The notes under the pieces were generated by a model. That model was not told the origin of the DNA, ran no database searches, and saw nothing but the letters and a program-made list of their open reading frames with translations. The translations under genes and the position numbers were made by a program. This document shows, piece after piece, positions 7,939 to 16,173 of a stretch of DNA of 64,000 nt (its first letter is position 1; each line of letters begins with the position of its first letter). Location: positions 1 to 64,000 of the forward strand of contig MWEG01000117.1 of NCBI GenBank assembly GCA_002070945.1, written 5' to 3'. The DNA comes from Lentisphaerae bacterium ADurb.Bin082. GTDB taxonomy: Bacteria; Verrucomicrobiota; Lentisphaeria; Oligosphaerales; Oligosphaeraceae.

Positions 7939-10827
7939 TCAGGGCAGGGGAACGATTTTGAGCCAATCGAGGTTCAGGCCGCGGTTGTCGGCATTAGTCA
8001 TGGTAAGGCGGTGTTGACCTGCCTTGAGTTCGAGGATCAGCGCCTTGCGGTTGTGGGCGACCCAGACTTCCCGCCACTGGTTTGCGTTTGTACTCCAGCC
8101 GCCAGTGCCGGGGAAGAGGAATGGTGTGTCTTCCTGGTTGAGCGGAACCCCGTCTATGGCGACGTGGCGGGCGACGCCGTCTCCGAAGGCATGACAGGCA
8201 CGGACCAGGAGGGCGTAGCGGCCGTCAGCCGGAACCGTGAACGCCCAGGTCAGGGCGTGGCCAGCTTTGTCCCAGAATTTGATGGCGTCTTCGTCGCTGT
8301 CGACTTTCGGCTCCCGGACGACGGCGCCTGCGGTTTCCTCGGCGATGTTTTCCGCCTGGATGGTGATGGCGTCCTTGACAGCCGGGTTGAGGCCGGTCAT
8401 GTCAGGTTCGCGATAGAAGCCAGGGAGGTCGTCGCTCAGTGGCGTGGGCTTGATGGTCATAGTCACGGTCGCGGCTGTGACTGGCGTGGTCAGATTGATG
8501 CCGACGCGGGTGGGGACGTTGCGGGTGCCGGGATTCTCGATCACTTCGGAGTCGAGGGTCCAGTCAGCGCCGGTCACGGCGACGTCGACGGTGCAGGCGC
8601 CATTGCCATCATAGACGTCCAGGGAGCGTTGGTTGCGGATGAACAGTTTGTCAAGGGTAACGACCGCAGTGGAGAAGGTCTGCGGGGACGCGAAGGCGAC
8701 CTCATCGCGGATGATGATTTCCGGTCGCGTCCGGAAGAAGGTGAAGGTCCTGGTGAGGGCGGTCAGCTCGGGCACGTCGTACGCTTGAGCCAGGTCGATG
8801 ACCAGGGTGTCCTGGGCATCGGTGAACTCGGTTTTGGTGAAGACGCCCTGGGCAGCGCGGCCAGTGCTTTGCAATTTGCCGGCGACGACTGGCACCGGAT
8901 GGCCGTAGGAATTGAGGATTTTGCTGACGTAGCGGTCCTTGCTGAAGGTGCGGCGGGTGTATTGCTCGGCGCCAGGGTCGACCAGGTAGGCGTGGTTGTT
9001 AACGACGACGAGATAGGAGCCGATGTCGTTGTGGTTGTGCATTTCCGCATTGTGGCCGGCCTTGATGGCGGCGCCAAAGGTCTGCTCGCCGTGCAGGGAA
9101 CGGCAGATGAAGACGCCGCCATCAGCGAACAGGTGGCGCGGTTCGAAGATCGGCGTTTCGGGGGGGAGGTTTTCCGCCGCCGTCGGCTCGGCAAAGGCGA
9201 TCAAGGCAAAGGCGTGGAGTTCGAGGGTGGAAGTGTCCTGAATGGCTATACGTTGGCGCAGGGTTTGCGGGTGGGTGTTTTGAATCAGCCAAAGCATCGT
9301 CGTCGCTGGCCTGGCGTTCACGCCGCAGTCGGCAAAAGCCGGCGCTGCGCGCTCGTCAATCATAATGTTCTTGGCGTAGGCGCAGGCATTTTCCACGACA
9401 GGATGATCGAGGATGTCGAGCTTGCCGCCGGTGGCAAGGCGTACCATGGCCGCCATGTAGAGGTAGTGCCCGAATCCGTAATTCCAGTAGCCGATGCCTT
9501 CGCTGCAATAGCCGTCCGGAGTGAAGCCGCCGAGGAAAAGCGGGTTGGAGATTTCCATGGCGGCGACGAATTCGGCGCGTTCTTCAGCCGAGTCGCAGGC
9601 TGTGAGGGCGGTGGCGACGGTGTTGGCCGTGCAGACGGCGTTCCAGTTGCTGCCGCCGGTCATCCACCACAGGCCGTTTGGGATTTCGCCGGTCTGGAAG
9701 ACTTCGCGGTACGGCTCCAGGACACGGAGCATGATATTGGCCTTGATATCGGCTTGCAGATCGGCGGGCAGCTTGTCCTGGAACCACCAGGAGACAGTGG
9801 CGGCGAGCAGGGCACGGGCCGTGGCGCCGAGGTCACCGTAGTAGCGCGTGCGGTTGAAGTTCTCCAGGCCGGAGTCATGGGCCGGCATGACCCAGCTGCG
9901 GTCAGCGCAGAGGGCTCTCAGTTCAGCTTCCAAGGCGGGCAGGAATTCGCCTTGGTTGAGGAAGCCTTCGGCCTTGGCGAAGTTCAGGATGCGCCGCGTC
10001 CTCACGAAGTATGGCGCTTCGTAGCGGTTGCGGTTGCCGTTCTGGGTGAATTCGAGGTAGAGTTCGTCTGGCAGTTCAGGTGGCGGGCTGGCTGCATCCT
10101 TGCGGGCGTCGGCGATGACCTTGGCTGCGCCTGGCTGGCTGGCGATTTTCTCCCAGGCTTGGCGGTCGCTGACTGGCCTGCCAAAGCCAGTCGGCTGGGC
10201 CGGCAGCCACTCGGCGAGTTGTTTGACGCGGTCTGGGTCAAGGGCGGGGAAGGCTTTGTTGGCTCTAACGACGGTGGTTCTCATGGTTTTTGCTTCTTCT
10301 TCGGTCAGTTCCAGGAGGGTGAAGTCATCAAGGTCAGCGACGCCGATGGCGGCATTGAAAGAATGGATTCGGACGGTGACGGTCTTGGCCGCTGCCGGGG
10401 CTTTGGCGACTAAGGTGAATTGGCGCCATTCTGGTTGCTTGGGCAGGGCGAGGTAGATTTCATTGCGCAGGTCAACGCGGTTCAGGTGTTTGCCCTGTTC
10501 GTCCAAGAAGATGAGGTAGACGCCGACAGTGTGTGCTTTCTCGCACCGGGCCCAGAATTGCAGGGCGTGGGTTGATTCTGGTTTGACAGCCAGGCCGGTT
10601 TGGCGCAGTTCGCTGCCTGCTGTGGTTGAATTGTCGACTACGCGCAACCCGAGGTTGCCCGTGCGGGCGGCCTCGGGAAGGATCAGGCTCATGGTCTTTT
10701 CACCATCCCAGGAAGCGTATTCCTCTTCAAAGCCGGGATTGGCCAGGGGCAGGGTGGTGGCCGCCGGAAGCAGGGTGGCGCTGGCCAGGATGGACAACAA
10801 GACAAGACGTTGAAAAAAATGCTTCAT
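7939..10827 (-). CDS. Secreted heparinase II/III-like polysaccharide lyase candidate
   Basis: 962 residues from ATG 10827, which has AAAGGG about 9 bases upstream and begins a clear signal peptide (MKHFFQRLVLLSILASATLLPAA). Order of parts: a carbohydrate-binding-like beta domain (about 25-170), an alpha-helical toroid (about 190-560), a heparinase II/III-type beta-sandwich (about 570-800) with HNHNDIGSYLVVV and YLVDPGAEQYTRR, and a C-terminal jelly-roll module (about 830-960). The asparagine/histidine-rich HNHNDIGS is the motif expected around the active site in this superfamily. Likely cleaves a uronic-acid-containing polysaccharide outside the cytoplasm; heparin-type, alginate and other uronans are all possible. 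The open reading frame on the opposite strand is a shadow. Confidence 0.82.
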   Translation of the reverse strand: MKHFFQRLVLLSILASATLLPAATTLPLANPGFEEEYASWDGEKTMSLILPEAARTGNLGLRVVDNSTTAGSELRQTGLAVKPESTHALQFWARCEKAHTVGVYLIFLDEQGKHLNRVDLRNEIYLALPKQPEWRQFTLVAKAPAAAKTVTVRIHSFNAAIGVADLDDFTLLELTEEEAKTMRTTVVRANKAFPALDPDRVKQLAEWLPAQPTGFGRPVSDRQAWEKIASQPGAAKVIADARKDAASPPPELPDELYLEFTQNGNRNRYEAPYFVRTRRILNFAKAEGFLNQGEFLPALEAELRALCADRSWVMPAHDSGLENFNRTRYYGDLGATARALLAATVSWWFQDKLPADLQADIKANIMLRVLEPYREVFQTGEIPNGLWWMTGGSNWNAVCTANTVATALTACDSAEERAEFVAAMEISNPLFLGGFTPDGYCSEGIGYWNYGFGHYLYMAAMVRLATGGKLDILDHPVVENACAYAKNIMIDERAAPAFADCGVNARPATTMLWLIQNTHPQTLRQRIAIQDTSTLELHAFALIAFAEPTAAENLPPETPIFEPRHLFADGGVFICRSLHGEQTFGAAIKAGHNAEMHNHNDIGSYLVVVNNHAYLVDPGAEQYTRRTFSKDRYVSKILNSYGHPVPVVAGKLQSTGRAAQGVFTKTEFTDAQDTLVIDLAQAYDVPELTALTRTFTFFRTRPEIIIRDEVAFASPQTFSTAVVTLDKLFIRNQRSLDVYDGNGACTVDVAVTGADWTLDSEVIENPGTRNVPTRVGINLTTPVTAATVTMTIKPTPLSDDLPGFYREPDMTGLNPAVKDAITIQAENIAEETAGAVVREPKVDSDEDAIKFWDKAGHALTWAFTVPADGRYALLVRACHAFGDGVARHVAIDGVPLNQEDTPFLFPGTGGWSTNANQWREVWVAHNRKALILELKAGQHRLTMTNADNRGLNLDWLKIVPLP

Positions 10828-10885
10828 GGAATATAACCCTTTCTGAAGGTGATGCAAGGATGCCGTAAGTCTGTAAATTTGTTGT

Positions 10886-11632
10886 TCATTCTGCCGTTTC
10901 TCGCTGGTGCGGCTGGCATCGGTCGAGGACGACGGCCAGGAGCGCGGGCACAGCGGTTTCGACGCGGAGAATCCATTGGCCGACAGTCAGGGGCTGGAGT
11001 CCCTTGGCCAGGAGGGCGGACAATTCTTCCGGTGCGAAGCCGCCCTCCGGGCCGATCCAGAGCGAGGTCTGTCGCTGGTCGTCGACAGGGAGGGCGGCTG
11101 GGCTGGGCAGCGCATCCGCCGGCTCTGGGACAGCGCCGAAAAAGCCGTGGTCGTCCGCGGCTTCGAGCACGTCTGCGAACGCGGCAGGGGCTTTGATTTC
11201 CGGAAACCATGGATTGTGCGACTGCTTGGCAGCGGCGATGACGGTCTTGGTCCAGTGGGCGATGGTGTCAAGATCAGGCTTGGCGACTCCGAAGCGGCAG
11301 AGGACAGGGACGATGGCTGCCGCGCCCAGCTCCGTGGCAGTGCGGATGACAGCGTCGATGTTTTTGCTTTTCGGGGGGGCGATGAAGAGGGTTATGTGCG
11401 GCTGCGGCTGCGGTGCGGCATCGGCTTGGAGGATGCGGCAGGTGGTTGTGCTGTGCCGGCGGTTGTCCACTGCATCCAAGACGGCTTCGGCGCGGATGCC
11501 GTGGCCGTTGAGAAGGAGAATGCGGTCGCCGACGCCGAGGCGGAGAACTTGGAGGGCGTGGCGCGACTCACTGGCAGGAAGTTGGACTTCGCGACAGGAA
11601 ATCGTCAGTTGTGGAGAATAGAAGGCGTGCAT
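10886..11632 (-). CDS. rsmE: 16S rRNA m3U1498 methyltransferase
   Basis: 248 residues. RsmE methylates N3 of U1498 in 16S rRNA using S-adenosylmethionine. The N-terminal PUA-like domain has HALQVLRLGVGDRILLLNG. The C-terminal SPOUT knot has IAPPKSKNIDAVIRTATELG, LWIGPEGGFAPEEL and the terminal knot VGQWILRVETAVPALL, all family signatures. It is the first gene of a minus-strand run leading to the heparinase-like gene 58 bases downstream. No strong ribosome site is seen before the ATG at 11632. Its stop (10886) lies in sequence without an obvious terminator. Confidence 0.94.
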   Translation of the reverse strand: MHAFYSPQLTISCREVQLPASESRHALQVLRLGVGDRILLLNGHGIRAEAVLDAVDNRRHSTTTCRILQADAAPQPQPHITLFIAPPKSKNIDAVIRTATELGAAAIVPVLCRFGVAKPDLDTIAHWTKTVIAAAKQSHNPWFPEIKAPAAFADVLEAADDHGFFGAVPEPADALPSPAALPVDDQRQTSLWIGPEGGFAPEELSALLAKGLQPLTVGQWILRVETAVPALLAVVLDRCQPHQRETAE

Positions 11633-11699
11633 GCGCGAGGAGTTGTGGAGTTGGCGAGGACAGGGAGTCGCCAGCCTTGCAGGGACGGCGTCGGTATAT

Positions 11700-11945
11700 T
11701 TGGCAAAGCATAATATAGCTTGCCTCTACCGGAAAAGCGAAGCCAAGCCAATGCTTGGGAAGACGGCTTTAGTCATTAGATAACGGTCGCTCTGCTGCCG
11801 TGGACGGAGTGGACATGGTGGACAACGTAATCTAAGCTCAACTCGCCCTTCTCGCCCCTAAAATGTGTCTCCGTCCAGTGCTGGCACTTTAGTGCCGGAA
11901 ATCGTCCCTCGCCCCTCGTCCCTAATCTCGCCCCTGCAACAAGCT
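11700..11945. repeat. Intergenic repeat-rich spacer (family E CGCCCCTCG tracts)
   Basis: The gap between ssb and rsmE has no gene. It contains GGACGGAGTGGACATGGTGGAC-type words, the near-palindrome GGCACTTTAGTGCC (about 11884), and repeats of TCGCCCCT/TCGTCCCT up to 11937. Its GGCAC-AGTGCC element and CGAGGGGCGA tract recur, in opposite orientation, at 61670-61735. Confidence 0.65.
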
Positions 11946-11949
11946 GGCG

Positions 11950-12744
11950 TCAAAACGGGACTTCGCCAGCCGGCCCGGCCTTGTCTGGCGGCGGATTATC
12001 CGGCGCGTGTTGGTTAGAAGGCGCTCTTGGCGGTGGGATGGGTTCATACGTATTGTCCTTGACCGTGTCGCTTTTGGGCGTGGATGTCTTTGATGCCGTT
12101 TCCGTGGCTACAGCCGTGGGTTCCTGTGCGGTGGCGGGTGGTCGCTGGAATGCGGCCGACCCTGGCGGCGGCGGTGGCATCTGGAATGGGCGTTGCGGCG
12201 GCTGGCTGGGCCAAGGCTGGCGATAACCGTTTTGAGCATAGTGCTGCTGGTTATTAGGCTGCTGCTGGTAGGCACCCGGGGGCTGCTGGTAGGCACCCGG
12301 GGGCTGCTGGTAGGCGCCCGGGGGCTGCTGGTAGGCTGCGAGTGGCTGTTGAGGTTGGCTGTAGGCGCCATTGCTTTCGTCTGTCGGCTGCGCGAATTGA
12401 CCGGAATTTTCTCTGCCGCCGATCAGTTGCATGCTTTCTACGACGACTTTCAGGCGGGAGCGATTTTGCCCGCTCGCCTTGTCGACCCACTGGTCGAGTC
12501 GCAACCTTCCCTCGAAGAATACTGGCGAGCCTTTGCGCAGGTATTGGCCGCAGATTTCGGCTGTTCGGCCAAAGGCTTCGATGTCGACGAAGCAGACCTC
12601 CTCGCGCTCTTCGCCCAGGGCGGTGCGGAAACGCCGGTTGATAGCCAGGCCCATCTCGCAGATGATTACGCCGGAAGGGGTTGACTTGGTCATCGGTTCG
12701 CGGGTGAGATTGCCCATCAGCATGACTTTGTTGACATGACCCAT
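11950..12744 (-). CDS. ssb: Single-stranded DNA-binding protein with long Q/P-rich tail
   Basis: 264 residues. Residues 1-110 form the OB-fold: MGHVNKVMLMGNLTREP, VCFVDIEAFGRTAEI and KGSPVFFEGRLRLDQW are classic SSB. The rest is a disordered linker rich in Gln, Pro, Tyr and Ala, including tandem AYQQPPG heptapeptides. It ends in GEVPF, a weakened version of the acidic DDDIPF tip that recruits partner proteins. At 264 residues it is much longer than the 150-180 usual for SSB. AAGGAGAACAATC before the ATG gives a strong ribosome site. It stands alone, without rpsF or rpsR neighbours. Confidence 0.95.
   Translation of the reverse strand: MGHVNKVMLMGNLTREPMTKSTPSGVIICEMGLAINRRFRTALGEEREEVCFVDIEAFGRTAEICGQYLRKGSPVFFEGRLRLDQWVDKASGQNRSRLKVVVESMQLIGGRENSGQFAQPTDESNGAYSQPQQPLAAYQQPPGAYQQPPGAYQQPPGAYQQQPNNQQHYAQNGYRQPWPSQPPQRPFQMPPPPPGSAAFQRPPATAQEPTAVATETASKTSTPKSDTVKDNTYEPIPPPRAPSNQHAPDNPPPDKAGPAGEVPF
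12262..12345. repeat. 21-bp tandem repeat inside ssb
   Basis: Three near-identical 21-base units (12262-12282, 12283-12303, 12304-12324; unit CTGCTGGTAGGCRCCCGGGGG) plus a diverged fourth. They encode the repeated seven-residue AYQQPPG linker motif of SSB. The reading frame is kept at any copy number. Confidence 0.9.
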
Positions 12745-13031
12745 GATTGTTCTCCTTTGCTTGTGGTTGGTGGATTTGAAATGGCGGTGGTAACGGAAGG
12801 ACCAACTGGGCTGGGGTTGCGTAAGGTTAAGATACTGTTGCTTTCAGGCAGTTCACGCCGCTGGCGCCGGAAAAAAGCCAAAGCCAGCCGCCGTGTGCCT
12901 CAGCCATGGGAAGCGGAGAAACCTAAGGACGACCGCGAAAACACCACCCGGAAAAAAACGGCGCGTCCCGGTGTCTAAAGAGTACAATATTATCATTTTT
13001 TGAAAAATCAATGTGAAAATAAAAAATAAAT
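12745..13031. other. Spacer between divergent ssb and small secreted-protein gene; no gene seen
   Basis: About 290 bases. The first 230 are GC-rich with scattered GAA/AAA tracts and hold a short open frame (12736-12978) that I do not believe is coding: it overlaps the ssb start and has no ribosome site. From 12985 it becomes AT-rich, with an inverted ATTTTTT/AAAAAAT stretch, leading into the promoter candidate for the next gene. Confidence 0.5.
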
Positions 13032-13059
13032 TTGCATGAATAAAACAAAGTGCTATTTT
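13032..13059 (+). promoter_or_regulatory. Possible promoter of the small secreted coiled-coil gene
   Basis: TTGCAT (13032-13037) and TATTTT (13054-13059) with a 16-base spacer lie downstream of an AT-rich stretch that could act as an UP element. A transcript would start near 13066, exactly where the structured leader begins. Confidence 0.35.
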
Positions 13060-13154
13060 AAGGGGTGCGGCGGAAGTAGACGTGAAAATGGGCCCAGGCG
13101 TTTGCGACCGGGATTCCGCCGCCCTTGCCTGTCAACCCGGGCACACGCCTGTGC
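13060..13154 (+). promoter_or_regulatory. Structured GC-rich leader with two hairpins
   Basis: GCGGCGGAA (13067-13075) pairs exactly with TTCCGCCGC (13114-13122), and the stem can extend past a one-base bulge. GCACA (13141-13145) pairs with TGTGC (13150-13154) across a CGCC loop, just 5 bases before the AAAGGAGGT ribosome site. The position suggests control of translation or message stability. It matches no riboswitch class I know. Confidence 0.45.
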
Positions 13155-13173
13155 TGTTCAAAGGAGGTATGCC

Positions 13174-13539
13174 ATGATGAAACGAATGCAGCGGGTGTTG
13201 TTGGCGGCCTTGGTGCTGCCAGGGGTGGCGGCGGTGTCGTCGGTCAAGGCCGAGGAGGCGGCGGTCAAGGCGGAAGCAGCCGTGGCCGAGGCCGCGCCAG
13301 CGGAAAAGAACCCGGTGGCGCGCCTGCGAGGAAGGCTTCTGTACAAGAAAGGACAAATCCGCAAGCTCGAAAAGGCGGCCGCAGAAGTCAATGAGGCACT
13401 CAAAAACAAGGTCGACGACCTCGAGCAGGAACGACGGGCACAGTACGTCGCCGCTGAACCAAAGCTGGTTGAACTCTACGCCGAACAGGATGCGCTGGAA
13501 GAGGAAATTAAGCGCATGAGCGCAGCCGCGGCCAAGTGA
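13174..13539 (+). CDS. Small secreted/periplasmic coiled-coil protein
   Basis: 121 residues from ATG 13174 (or 13177), set by a perfect AAAGGAGGT site; the longer frame upstream is untranslated leader. A signal peptide (MMKRMQRVLLAALVLPGVAAVSSVKA) is followed by an Ala/Glu/Lys-rich segment. A charged helix with heptad-like spacing then runs through LEKAAAEVNEALKNKVDDLE and LYAEQDALEEEIKRM. There are no cysteines and no recognised domain. Probably an abundant small envelope protein: the strong ribosome site and structured leader suggest high or controlled expression. A monocistronic unit. Function unknown. Confidence 0.75.
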   Translation: MMKRMQRVLLAALVLPGVAAVSSVKAEEAAVKAEAAVAEAAPAEKNPVARLRGRLLYKKGQIRKLEKAAAEVNEALKNKVDDLEQERRAQYVAAEPKLVELYAEQDALEEEIKRMSAAAAK

Positions 13540-13744
13540 GCCGAGAGGTCCGACCAAGCCTCCCGCAGGGAAGAGAGGGAGGACTCGGAAAAATGGCAGC
13601 AAAGGCTGGGAAAAACAAGGAAAGAAGATGATTCTTATCACTTATTATGATTTTAAATGAAAGTAATGTAAATTATATGCAATTCTTTATTAATGCAATA
13701 AAAGGGATGGAAAAGACTTGGGAAATAGGCCTGAATTGACGACG
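13540..13744 (+). other. 3' region of the small gene followed by AT-rich DNA; no gene seen
   Basis: CCGAG (13542-13546) and CTCGG (13583-13587) enclose an inner CCTCCC/GGGAGG stem right after the stop, followed by AAAAAT rather than a T-run, so this hairpin may protect the message end. From 13630 to 13720 the DNA is strongly AT-rich (TTATTATGATTTTAAATG style). No convincing gene or promoter-gene pair is seen. Confidence 0.4.
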
Positions 13745-13810
13745 GGCAGTGGACAATGGACGTTAATGGACGTGAGTAGACGATGGACTGTGGACTTTAG
13801 TGGACGGCGG
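13745..13810 (+). repeat. GTGGAC-rich repeat (family A), copy 2
   Basis: Contains GCAGTGGACAATGGACG and a 33-base segment (13775-13807) identical to 3412-3444. Non-coding. Confidence 0.85.
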
Positions 13811-13884
13811 AGCAGCATGTAGCCCCTCTCCCCTTGCCCGTGAAATCACGTTACGCAGCGCGGCAACTATCCAATTTATTTTGC

Positions 13885-14057
13885 CTCACCCTGGGCGGCG
13901 CTTCGCTTGCCCTGGGCTGGCATGTCATGCCCGTTGGGGCTTTTGCCGCTTTGCGACCGGTTTCCCCGTATAACACCCACCCCCAAAAAAATCTGCGTCA
14001 TCTGCGTCATCTGCGGATAAAACAATAGTTTCTCGTCCCTCGCCTCTCGCCCCACAC
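13885..14057 (+). repeat. Composite CCCTGGGC / ATCTGCGTCAT repeat (family D+C), copy 1
   Basis: Order of blocks: CACCCTGGGC..CGCTTCGCTTGCCCTGGGCT, then GGGGCTTTTGCCGCTTTGCG, then an A-tract, then ATCTGCGTCAT twice, CTGCGGATAAAACAATAG and a TCGTCCCTCGCC tract. The same block order occurs at 45425-45592 and, inverted and partial, at 36886-36940. Short open frames here are by-products of the repeat. Confidence 0.8.
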
Positions 14058-14101
14058 AAAAAAGCATTGGCTCCAGTCAGCTTTTGCCGCCTGGAGCCAA
14101 T
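14058..14101 (-). terminator. Intrinsic terminator of the sulfotransferase-CE15 gene
   Basis: On the minus strand ATTGGCTCCAG (14101-14091) pairs perfectly with CTGGAGCCAAT (14076-14066). The 11-bp stem is followed by GCTTTTTT (T-run 14063-14058). It lies 46 bases past the stop codon, a textbook rho-independent terminator. Confidence 0.85.
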
Positions 14102-14147
14102 AGGTCAGGTGTCGTCGTTGTTTTTTGCGTGTCTTACCGCCGTTGCT

Positions 14148-16118
14148 TCAGCCCAGGTGTTTGCGAGCGAAGTCGATGAACGCCTTCCAGTCCTGTGCGT
14201 TGACCTGGTGGGTTCCGGTTCGGCGGTGGTAGGCGATGGTTTTGCCGATGGTCGTATCAGGCGGCGGCTCATCTTGGCCGAGTCCGTCCAGCCCGAACAA
14301 GTCATAGACAGGCTGTGCGTGGCGTGCTGCGAGGAATTCGCCTTTTGGGTCGGCCCAGAGGTCTTCGGTGGCGCTGGCGATGTACACTGGCCTGGGGGCC
14401 AGCAGGGCAATGAGCGCATGCTGGTCAAAGGGCAGATTCTGCTCGGCGTTGCCGTACTTGCGGAACTGGGTGCAGAACCAGTGCGGGAAGGAGGAATTGA
14501 TGGAGGCGATGTTTTCGCCAAAGGCTCGTTTGGAGAGGGCAGCGCCGCCACATCCGGACTGGACGGCGATGGTCATGGCGAAGCGTTCGTCATTGGCGCT
14601 GGCCCAGAGGGCGGTTTTGCCCAGGCGGGAATGCCCGATGACGGCGACGCGCTTCGGGTCGAGGGTGTCATTCTGGGTTTCGACATAGTCCATGATTCGG
14701 CTCAGGCCCCAGGCCCAAGCGCCGATGGCGCCCCAGGCATTGGGGGCGCGGTAGGCGTAGCCCGGGCTTGGGAAAAGGGGATGGACGCCGTTGCGGAAGC
14801 AGTCGTGGAAGTCGGGGTCCAGGTCGCCGTAGTAGGCGGTCACCAGCGCGAAGCCATGGTCAATCAACATCTCGGCAGACCAGGTTTCAGCGGCCTTGCC
14901 GCGCCCGGCAGCAGAGGGCTTGCCATTTTTGCTGCCGAATTTCTCCTGGTCGCGAACAGGCGTTTGCGGGAGGAGGATGGCTGGGTCGTCGAGCACGGTG
15001 TGGTTGCCGTGGAAATTAAGCCCGAGAAAGGCCGGCGCCGGCTGGGTGGCAGCGGCCGGGCGGAGGATAAGCAGGTCGAGGAAATATTTGTCAGGCTCGT
15101 CGGTGAAGGTCAGTCTCACCTGTTGGCGGATGGCTTTTCCGTTCAAGCTGTCGCCTTGTTCCCGGAGTTGGGCGTGGAGGCATGGTGGGCGACCGGGCAT
15201 GACGCCGTACATTTCCTCGGCGAAGAGGTTGAGGATTTCGGCGCGCCGAGCAGGCCATTGCGTGGCGTTGACGATGCTGTCGCCATTGCTGGCGGTCAGG
15301 ATGTCTGGCAGCGAATAGGGCGGCACCTTGCTTTCGTCATAGTTGAACGTGAATGGCGGCGGGACAATGGATTTTGGGTTGGCAGGAACGTCATAGCCGT
15401 ATTCGCGCATGGCTGGTTCAAAGAAGGAGTAGTAGTTCGGCCCGGTGGTGGTGTCGTCGTCATCCTTTAACCAGCGGTCGATGACTTCCGGCTTGACCGG
15501 GATTTTAGCCATGGGAAAGCCGAGGAACTGCTCCAGCCGGGCCAGGGTTTCGTCCTGCTTGAGGACAAAGTCTTCCAGCCGCACTTCAATCCAGTTTTTC
15601 GGCCTCGGGGTTGCCTTGACTAGGTCGTATTGGTATTTCCAGGAGATGGCTCGGCGGCGGCGTTCGTCTAAGGTAGTCGGGTAGGGTATGCCGAAGCGCT
15701 CCATGTCGTCGGTCACGTGGGTGCCGATGATGCAGTCACGCGGATTGCGAATCCAGAAGATGAATTTGGCGTCTGGGAAAAGGCGGGCTATCCAGGGGAA
15801 GCAGAGGGTCGTTTCCGGGATTTTCCATCCTCTCCGGGGGGCGTCGCTGCTGAGAACGGATTTCAGGAAGGAATTGAGCAGGCGGGTGAATTCTTTTGGG
15901 ATTTCGCCGGTGATGGCGCGTTGCCAGTCCCAGCTGAGATCGCCTTTCCAGTCGACATACCGGGCAAAGACGCGGCAGGCCTCGTACATGTCCCCCGCCG
16001 GGATGAGGTCTCCTGACGCATTGAGCGGATTGCCCATGTCAACGCCGCTGGCGCTGAGAGTATGTGACATGGCCCTGGTGCCGGAATGGCCGCGACCGAT
16101 GACAGTGATCAGTGACAT
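14148..16118 (-). CDS. Sulfotransferase-glucuronoyl esterase (CE15) fusion
   Basis: 656 residues in one uninterrupted frame. Residues 1-245 are a P-loop sulfotransferase: a 5'-phosphosulfate loop RGHSGTRAM (9-17) and a 3'-phosphate motif RNPRDCIIGTH (124-134). Residues 250-656 match carbohydrate esterase family 15: entry VPPYSLPDIL, RRAEILNLFAEEMYG, nucleophile GHSRLGK with Ser497, SGCGGAALSKR, FPHWF and a C-terminal His637 candidate. CE15 enzymes cleave glucuronoyl esters linking lignin or other groups to xylan and are normally exported. This protein has no signal peptide, which is odd unless the sulfotransferase domain keeps it cytoplasmic. AAAGG lies about 8 bases before the ATG. It follows the phosphoesterase gene by 55 bases. 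Confidence 0.85.
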   Translation of the reverse strand: MSLITVIGRGHSGTRAMSHTLSASGVDMGNPLNASGDLIPAGDMYEACRVFARYVDWKGDLSWDWQRAITGEIPKEFTRLLNSFLKSVLSSDAPRRGWKIPETTLCFPWIARLFPDAKFIFWIRNPRDCIIGTHVTDDMERFGIPYPTTLDERRRRAISWKYQYDLVKATPRPKNWIEVRLEDFVLKQDETLARLEQFLGFPMAKIPVKPEVIDRWLKDDDDTTTGPNYYSFFEPAMREYGYDVPANPKSIVPPPFTFNYDESKVPPYSLPDILTASNGDSIVNATQWPARRAEILNLFAEEMYGVMPGRPPCLHAQLREQGDSLNGKAIRQQVRLTFTDEPDKYFLDLLILRPAAATQPAPAFLGLNFHGNHTVLDDPAILLPQTPVRDQEKFGSKNGKPSAAGRGKAAETWSAEMLIDHGFALVTAYYGDLDPDFHDCFRNGVHPLFPSPGYAYRAPNAWGAIGAWAWGLSRIMDYVETQNDTLDPKRVAVIGHSRLGKTALWASANDERFAMTIAVQSGCGGAALSKRAFGENIASINSSFPHWFCTQFRKYGNAEQNLPFDQHALIALLAPRPVYIASATEDLWADPKGEFLAARHAQPVYDLFGLDGLGQDEPPPDTTIGKTIAYHRRTGTHQVNAQDWKAFIDFARKHLG

Positions 16119-16173
16119 TGCGAAGCCTTTGTTGTGCAGGTTGGGAGGCTATTGGGGAAAAGGCGGCCTGGCG

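Noticed and set aside
7912-10413. 833-codon open frame opposite the heparinase-like gene
   Set aside because: Low-complexity Gly/Val/Asp/Ala product without domains; a codon-bias shadow of a gene with signal peptide and clear family motifs on the other strand.
12736-12978. 80-codon plus-strand frame upstream of ssb
   Set aside because: Overlaps the ssb start and ribosome site in reverse, basic low-complexity product, no ribosome site of its own.
13834-14028. 64-codon frame in the 13.9 kb repeat
   Set aside because: Made entirely of the dispersed D+C repeat; the same words occur elsewhere in other frames.
14067-15470. 467-codon plus-strand frame over the sulfotransferase-CE15 gene
   Set aside because: Starts in a repeat and terminator hairpin, composition typical of an antisense shadow.
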